From assembly GCF_026343115.1 (NCBI RefSeq), contig NZ_JAPEMC010000004.1, positions 124,001 to 188,000 on the forward strand: a stretch of 64,000 bases of DNA, in the 5' to 3' direction. Source of the stretch: Streptomyces sp. NBC_00102. Its GTDB lineage: Bacteria; Actinomycetota; Actinomycetes; Streptomycetales; Streptomycetaceae. Below, piece after piece: positions 60,402 through 64,000 of this stretch; the first letter of the stretch is position 1; every line of letters starts with the position of its first letter. The notes under the pieces are model-generated. The model had not been told where the DNA came from. It was given only the letters and a program-made list of their open reading frames with translations, and did not search any database. Made by a program: the position numbers and the translations under genes.

Positions 60402-61586
60402 ATGCGCTTCCGGCACCCCGACGGCACCGTCGTCCACCTCGCGTACTGCACCAACGTCCACCCCGCCGAGACACTCGACGGAGTCCTCGCCCAGCTCCGT
60501 GACCACTGCGAACCCGTACGCCGCCGCCTGGGCCTCGACCGTCTCGGCATCGGCCTGTGGCTCGCCAAGGACGCGGCCGAGGCCCTCGTGACCGACCCCG
60601 CCGCGCTCCGCGCGCTGCGCTTCGAACTCGTCCGGCGCGGTCTCGAAGTCGTCACCCTCAACGGATTCCCGTACCAGGGATTCGGTGACCAGGAGGTCAA
60701 GTACCGGGTCTACCAGCCGGACTGGACCGACCCCGAACGGCTCCGGTACACGCACTCGCTCGCCCGCGTCCTCGCCGCCCTGCTGCCCGACGACATCACC
60801 GAGGGCTCCATCTCCACCCTGCCGCTCGCCTGGCGCACCCCCTGGGACGACCGGCGCGCCGACGCCTCCCGCACAGCCCTGCGCACCCTCGCCGAACGCC
60901 TCGACGCCCTTCAGGAAGTGACCGGACGTTCCATCCGCATCGGCATGGAACCCGAACCCGGCTGCATCGTGGAGACCACCGCGGACGCCATCGCCCCGCT
61001 CACCGCGATCGCCCACGACCGCATCGGCATCTGCGTCGACACCTGCCACCTCGCCACCTCCTTCGAGGACCCGGGCACCGCCCTGGACGCGCTCACCCGG
61101 GCCGGCGTCACCATCGTCAAGTCCCAGCTCTCGGCCGCCCTCGACGCCGACCGCCCCCGGCTTCCCGAGGTCCGCCGGGCCCTCGCCGCGTTCGACGAGC
61201 CCCGCTTCCTCCACCAGACCCGCAGCCGGCCGCGCCCCGGTGCGGCGGCCACCGGCCCGCGCGGCACCGACGACCTCGCCGAAGCGCTGCACGGCGCCAC
61301 CCTGCCCGACACGGACCCCTGGCGCGTCCACTTCCACGTCCCCCTGCACGCCGCCCCCGCCGCGCCCCTCACCTCCACTCTCCCCGTCATGAAGTCGGCC
61401 CTCGCCCGCCTGGTCGGCGGCCCCCACCCGCTCACCCGCCACCTGGAGGTCGAGACCTACACCTGGCAGGCCCTGCCGCCCGAACTGCGCCCCCGCGACC
61501 GGGCCCGGCTCGCCGCCGGCATCGCCGCCGAACTCGACCTCGTCCGCGACCTGCTGAAGGACCTCGGCCTGAAGGAGCTGCCGTGA
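60402..61586 (+). CDS. eboE: Metabolite traffic protein EboE
   Basis: This 394-residue protein is an AP-endonuclease-2/xylose-isomerase-like TIM barrel with the EboE features: LAYCTNVHPAETLDGVLAQL at the N-terminus, LNGFPYQGFGDQEVKYRVYQ, GMEPEPGCIVETTADA, GICVDTCHLATSFEDPG and LEVETYTWQALPP. The conserved YCTNVHPAE opening is typical. A metal-dependent isomerase or lyase reaction on a sugar-like substrate is expected. Its ATG follows three bases after the eboB stop, and its own stop is overlapped by the next start as GTGA. Confidence 0.9.
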   Translation: MRFRHPDGTVVHLAYCTNVHPAETLDGVLAQLRDHCEPVRRRLGLDRLGIGLWLAKDAAEALVTDPAALRALRFELVRRGLEVVTLNGFPYQGFGDQEVKYRVYQPDWTDPERLRYTHSLARVLAALLPDDITEGSISTLPLAWRTPWDDRRADASRTALRTLAERLDALQEVTGRSIRIGMEPEPGCIVETTADAIAPLTAIAHDRIGICVDTCHLATSFEDPGTALDALTRAGVTIVKSQLSAALDADRPRLPEVRRALAAFDEPRFLHQTRSRPRPGAAATGPRGTDDLAEALHGATLPDTDPWRVHFHVPLHAAPAAPLTSTLPVMKSALARLVGGPHPLTRHLEVETYTWQALPPELRPRDRARLAAGIAAELDLVRDLLKDLGLKELP

Positions 61587-62983
61587 ACGCCGAACCCGCC
61601 GGCCCGAACCCCACCCCCCTGCTCGTCCTGGACGTCGTGGGCCTCACCCCGCGCCTGCTGGAACACATGCCGCACCTCGCGGCCCTCGCCCGCACCGGCT
61701 CCCGCGCGAACCTCGACACCGTGCTGCCCGCCGTCACCTGTACCGCCCAGTCCACCTTCCTCACCGGCACCACACCCGCCGAACACGGCATCGTGGGCAA
61801 CGGCTGGTACTTCCGCGAACTGGGCGACATCCTCCTGTGGCGCCAGCACAACGGCCTCGTCACCGGCGACAAACTGTGGGACGCGGCCCGCCGCACCCAC
61901 CCCGGCTACACCGTCGCCAACATCTGCTGGTGGTACGCGATGGGCGCGGACACCGACATCACCGTCACCCCCCGGCCCGTGTACTACGCGGACGGCCGCA
62001 AGGAACCCGACTGCTACACCCGGCCCCCCGCACTCCACGACGAACTCACCGCCGAACTCGGCACGTTCCCCCTGTTCCACTTCTGGGGGCCCGGCGCCGA
62101 CCTCGTCTCCAGCCGGTGGATCACCGACGCCACCCGGCACATCCTGCGCACCCGCACCCCCGACCTCGCCCTGTGCTACCTCCCGCACCTCGACTACGAC
62201 CTCCAGCGCTACGGGCCCGACGACCCGCGTTCCCACCGCGCCGCCGCGGAGCTGGACGCCGTGATCGCACCGCTGCTGGACGACGCCCGCGCCGAGAACC
62301 GCACCGTCGTGGTCCTCTCCGAGTACGGCATCACCCCCGTCGACCGCCCCGTCCACATCAACCGCGCCCTGCGCCGCGCCGGACTGCTGGAGGTGCACAC
62401 CCAGGACGGCATGGAGTACCTGGACCCGATGGCTTCCCGCGCCTTCGCGGTCGCCGACCACCAGATCGCCCACATCTACGTACGCCGTCCCGAGGATCTT
62501 GAGGCCACCCGCGCCGCACTCGCCGGCCTGCCGGGCGTCGACCTGCTCCTCGACGACGAGGGCAAGAAGGCCCACCACCTGGACCATCCCCGCTCCGGCG
62601 AACTCGTCGCCCTGGCCGAACCGGACGCCTGGTTCACGTACTACTACTGGCTCGACGACGCCCGCGCCCCCGACTTCGCGCCCCTCGTCGAGATCCACCG
62701 CAAACCCGGATACGACCCGGTCGAGCTGTTCATGGACCCGCTCGATCCCTACGTCAAGGTCAAGGCCGCCACCGCGCTCGCCCGCAAGAAGCTCGGCATG
62801 CGCTACCGCATGGCGGTCGTCCCCCTCGACGCCTCACCCGTACGCGGCAGCCACGGCCGCCTCCCGGAACGCGACGAGGACGGCCCGCTCCTCATCTGCT
62901 CCACCCCCGACGCGGTCGGCGACCGCATCGCTGCCACCGACGTGAAGTCCCTGCTGCTCGCCCTGGCCGGCCTGCCCCGGTGA
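61583..62983 (+). CDS. eboF: EboF, alkaline-phosphatase-fold nucleotide pyrophosphatase/phosphodiesterase
   Basis: This 466-residue protein has the alkaline phosphatase superfamily fold of nucleotide pyrophosphatases. Metal and nucleophile sites are VLDVVGLTPRLL (Asp), LPAVTCTAQSTFLTG (nucleophilic Thr near residue 53), LCYLPHLDYDLQRYGP (Asp/His), VVLSEYGITPVDRP, where other members have SDHG, and DGRLPERDEDGP-like C-terminus. It would hydrolyse a phosphodiester or pyrophosphate bond, perhaps in a prenyl-phosphate or nucleotide-linked intermediate. No signal peptide is present, so it should act in the cytoplasm. The GTG start overlaps the eboE stop by four bases. Confidence 0.88.
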   Translation: MNAEPAGPNPTPLLVLDVVGLTPRLLEHMPHLAALARTGSRANLDTVLPAVTCTAQSTFLTGTTPAEHGIVGNGWYFRELGDILLWRQHNGLVTGDKLWDAARRTHPGYTVANICWWYAMGADTDITVTPRPVYYADGRKEPDCYTRPPALHDELTAELGTFPLFHFWGPGADLVSSRWITDATRHILRTRTPDLALCYLPHLDYDLQRYGPDDPRSHRAAAELDAVIAPLLDDARAENRTVVVLSEYGITPVDRPVHINRALRRAGLLEVHTQDGMEYLDPMASRAFAVADHQIAHIYVRRPEDLEATRAALAGLPGVDLLLDDEGKKAHHLDHPRSGELVALAEPDAWFTYYYWLDDARAPDFAPLVEIHRKPGYDPVELFMDPLDPYVKVKAATALARKKLGMRYRMAVVPLDASPVRGSHGRLPERDEDGPLLICSTPDAVGDRIAATDVKSLLLALAGLPR

Positions 62984-62989
62984 CCCCCC

Positions 62990-63005
62990 GTACCGGGGCC
63001 GGTAC
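62990..63005. terminator. Short hairpin between eboF and the sirtuin gene
   Basis: GTACCGG and CCGGTAC are separated by two bases (effectively a six-base stem with a four-base loop), seven bases after the eboF stop, between convergent genes. Confidence 0.4.
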
Positions 63006-63029
63006 CGCACGGCTCCCCGGCGCAGAGAG

Positions 63030-63935
63030 TCAGTGAGATCCGGCGGCCTCCTCGGCGACGGTGATCCCCAGCCGGCCGGCCACGTCGGTCAGGGTGGCCC
63101 CCAGGGGGAGTGCGACACGGGCGACGGCGTGCCGGTCGCCCCGCGTCGGGTCCCTGTTGACGATCACCACCGGCTTGCCGTCCCCGGCCGCCTGGCGAAC
63201 GAACCGGAGACCGGACATCACCGTCAGTGACGAGCCGAGGACCAGCAGCGTTGCCGCGTCACGGACCATGGCGCGGCAACGCTCCACCCGTTCCGGGGGC
63301 ACGGCCTCGCCGAAGAACACCACGTCCGGCTTGAGGACGCCGCCGCAGACCGCACAGGGCACCACATGGAAGTCCCCGACCTGCTCGTCCGTGAGGTCGG
63401 CGTCACCGTCCGGGTTGAGGACCGCGGCCACCGGCGCGAAGCCCCTGTTGGCCTCCTCCAGCCGGACGGCGAGTTCGCGGCGCGCGACGAACGTGCCGCA
63501 GGAGAGGCAGACGACCCGGTCCAGGCTCCCGTGGAGCTCCACGGCGTCCCGGCTCCCGGCCGCCTGGTGCAGACCGTCGACGTTCTGGGTGATCACACCG
63601 GAGAGCAGGCCGTGCCGCGCGAACGCGGACACCGCCCGGTGTCCCGCGTTGGGGCGGGCGCGGCCGAACGTACGCCACCCGAGGTGGCTGCGCGCCCAGT
63701 AGCGACGCCGGGCCCCGGCGTCGCCGGTGAACTCCTGGTAGGTCATCGGGGTGTGCCGGCTCAGGCTCCCGCCGTCCCCCCGGTAGTCGGGAATACCCGA
63801 CTCCGTGGAGATGCCCGCCCCGCTGAGTACCAGCACACCGCCGGCGCTCAGCGCCTCGGCGACCGGAGCGGGATCAGTGGTTCCGGGCGGCAGGTCTTCG
63901 GGAGGCGTCCAGGTCAGAGTGGGGCGCATGCGCAT
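63030..63935 (-). CDS. NAD-dependent protein deacylase, Sir2 family
   Basis: This 301-residue protein is a sirtuin. The NAD-binding loop is SGAGISTESGIPDYRG near residue 38; the catalytic region has TQNVDGLHQAAGS, with ELHGS carrying the active-site His; the zinc ribbon uses VCLSCG and PCAVCGG. The later strands LLVLGSSLTVMSG and VNRDPTRGD complete the Rossmann fold. It removes acetyl or longer acyl groups from protein lysines, with formation of O-acyl-ADP-ribose. ATG at 63935 is the first of two nearby starts (the second is two codons on). It is leftward and converges on the ebo-type operon. Confidence 0.94.
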   Translation of the reverse strand: MRMRPTLTWTPPEDLPPGTTDPAPVAEALSAGGVLVLSGAGISTESGIPDYRGDGGSLSRHTPMTYQEFTGDAGARRRYWARSHLGWRTFGRARPNAGHRAVSAFARHGLLSGVITQNVDGLHQAAGSRDAVELHGSLDRVVCLSCGTFVARRELAVRLEEANRGFAPVAAVLNPDGDADLTDEQVGDFHVVPCAVCGGVLKPDVVFFGEAVPPERVERCRAMVRDAATLLVLGSSLTVMSGLRFVRQAAGDGKPVVIVNRDPTRGDRHAVARVALPLGATLTDVAGRLGITVAEEAAGSH

Positions 63936-64000
63936 GCCCCCAGGTTACGGCGGCGCCGCCCGACGGGTCCCGGGCGCCGCCACCGGCGCCGCCACCGTCC

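Noticed and set aside
55586..62983. A polyketide or non-ribosomal peptide cluster around the ebo-type operon
   Set aside because: No synthase, carrier-protein or tailoring genes occur in the window; only the metabolite-traffic set is seen.

Overview
The window is a stretch of Streptomyces chromosome, or of a very close high-GC actinomycete. Nearly every third codon position is G or C. GTG starts and purine-rich Shine-Dalgarno sequences are common, and many gene pairs overlap by ATGA or GTGA. The families present are streptomycete hallmarks: conservon (cvn) signalling genes, SpoIIE-type phosphatases, ROK regulators, Tat-exported sugar-binding lipoproteins and MHYT membrane sensors. I see no rRNA, tRNA, CRISPR array, insertion sequence or phage gene.

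Layout. Positions 1-9700 hold housekeeping and accessory genes: the 5' end of an exported peptidoglycan amidase, a SWIM/SNF2 pair, a fatty acid desaturase, a MOSC protein, an MpaB-type oxygenase and a methyltransferase. Positions 9997-21763 are a signalling island: an MHYT sensor, then cvnA-cvnB-cvnC, a MarR/MMPL pair lodged before cvnD, an F420-type PPOX protein, a second roadblock protein, and a PAS-GAF-SpoIIE-ATPase protein. Positions 21989-44515 are mixed metabolism: a hydroxyisobutyryl-CoA hydrolase, a GlcD-like flavoprotein, a Cys-rich pentapeptide protein, an Fno-like reductase, a GH25 lysozyme, an alcohol dehydrogenase, a lone ctaD, a FUSC protein, an alditol-oxidase-like enzyme, a MASE1 protein beside a PP2C phosphatase, an amidohydrolase, a GH43 enzyme coupled to a blasticidin-S-deaminase-like protein, and a Tat-exported CehA/McbA-type PHP hydrolase.

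Positions 44825-55402 look like one sugar or glycoside uptake and breakdown locus. It has two ROK regulators, a complete ribose-type ABC importer (two-domain ATPase, permease, lipoprotein), a Gfo/Idh/MocA oxidoreductase, a TIM-barrel sugar isomerase/epimerase and a secreted ThuA/DUF1080 protein. The oxidoreductase, isomerase and DUF1080 domain together suggest 3-keto-sugar chemistry (inference).

Positions 55586-62983 carry a tightly overlapped seven-gene operon that I read as an ebo-type metabolite-traffic cluster: an inositol-3-phosphate-synthase-like cyclase, a UbiA prenyltransferase (eboC), a TIM-barrel isomerase, eboA, a TatD-like hydrolase (eboB), eboE and an alkaline-phosphatase-fold protein (eboF). 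The classical eboD cyclase (dehydroquinate-synthase type) is missing and an unrelated cyclase, the inositol-phosphate-synthase type, stands at the head of the operon. The likely theme is manufacture and prenylation of a cyclitol-derived compound linked to moving metabolites across the membrane, but its chemistry is unknown. A sirtuin gene follows on the opposite strand.
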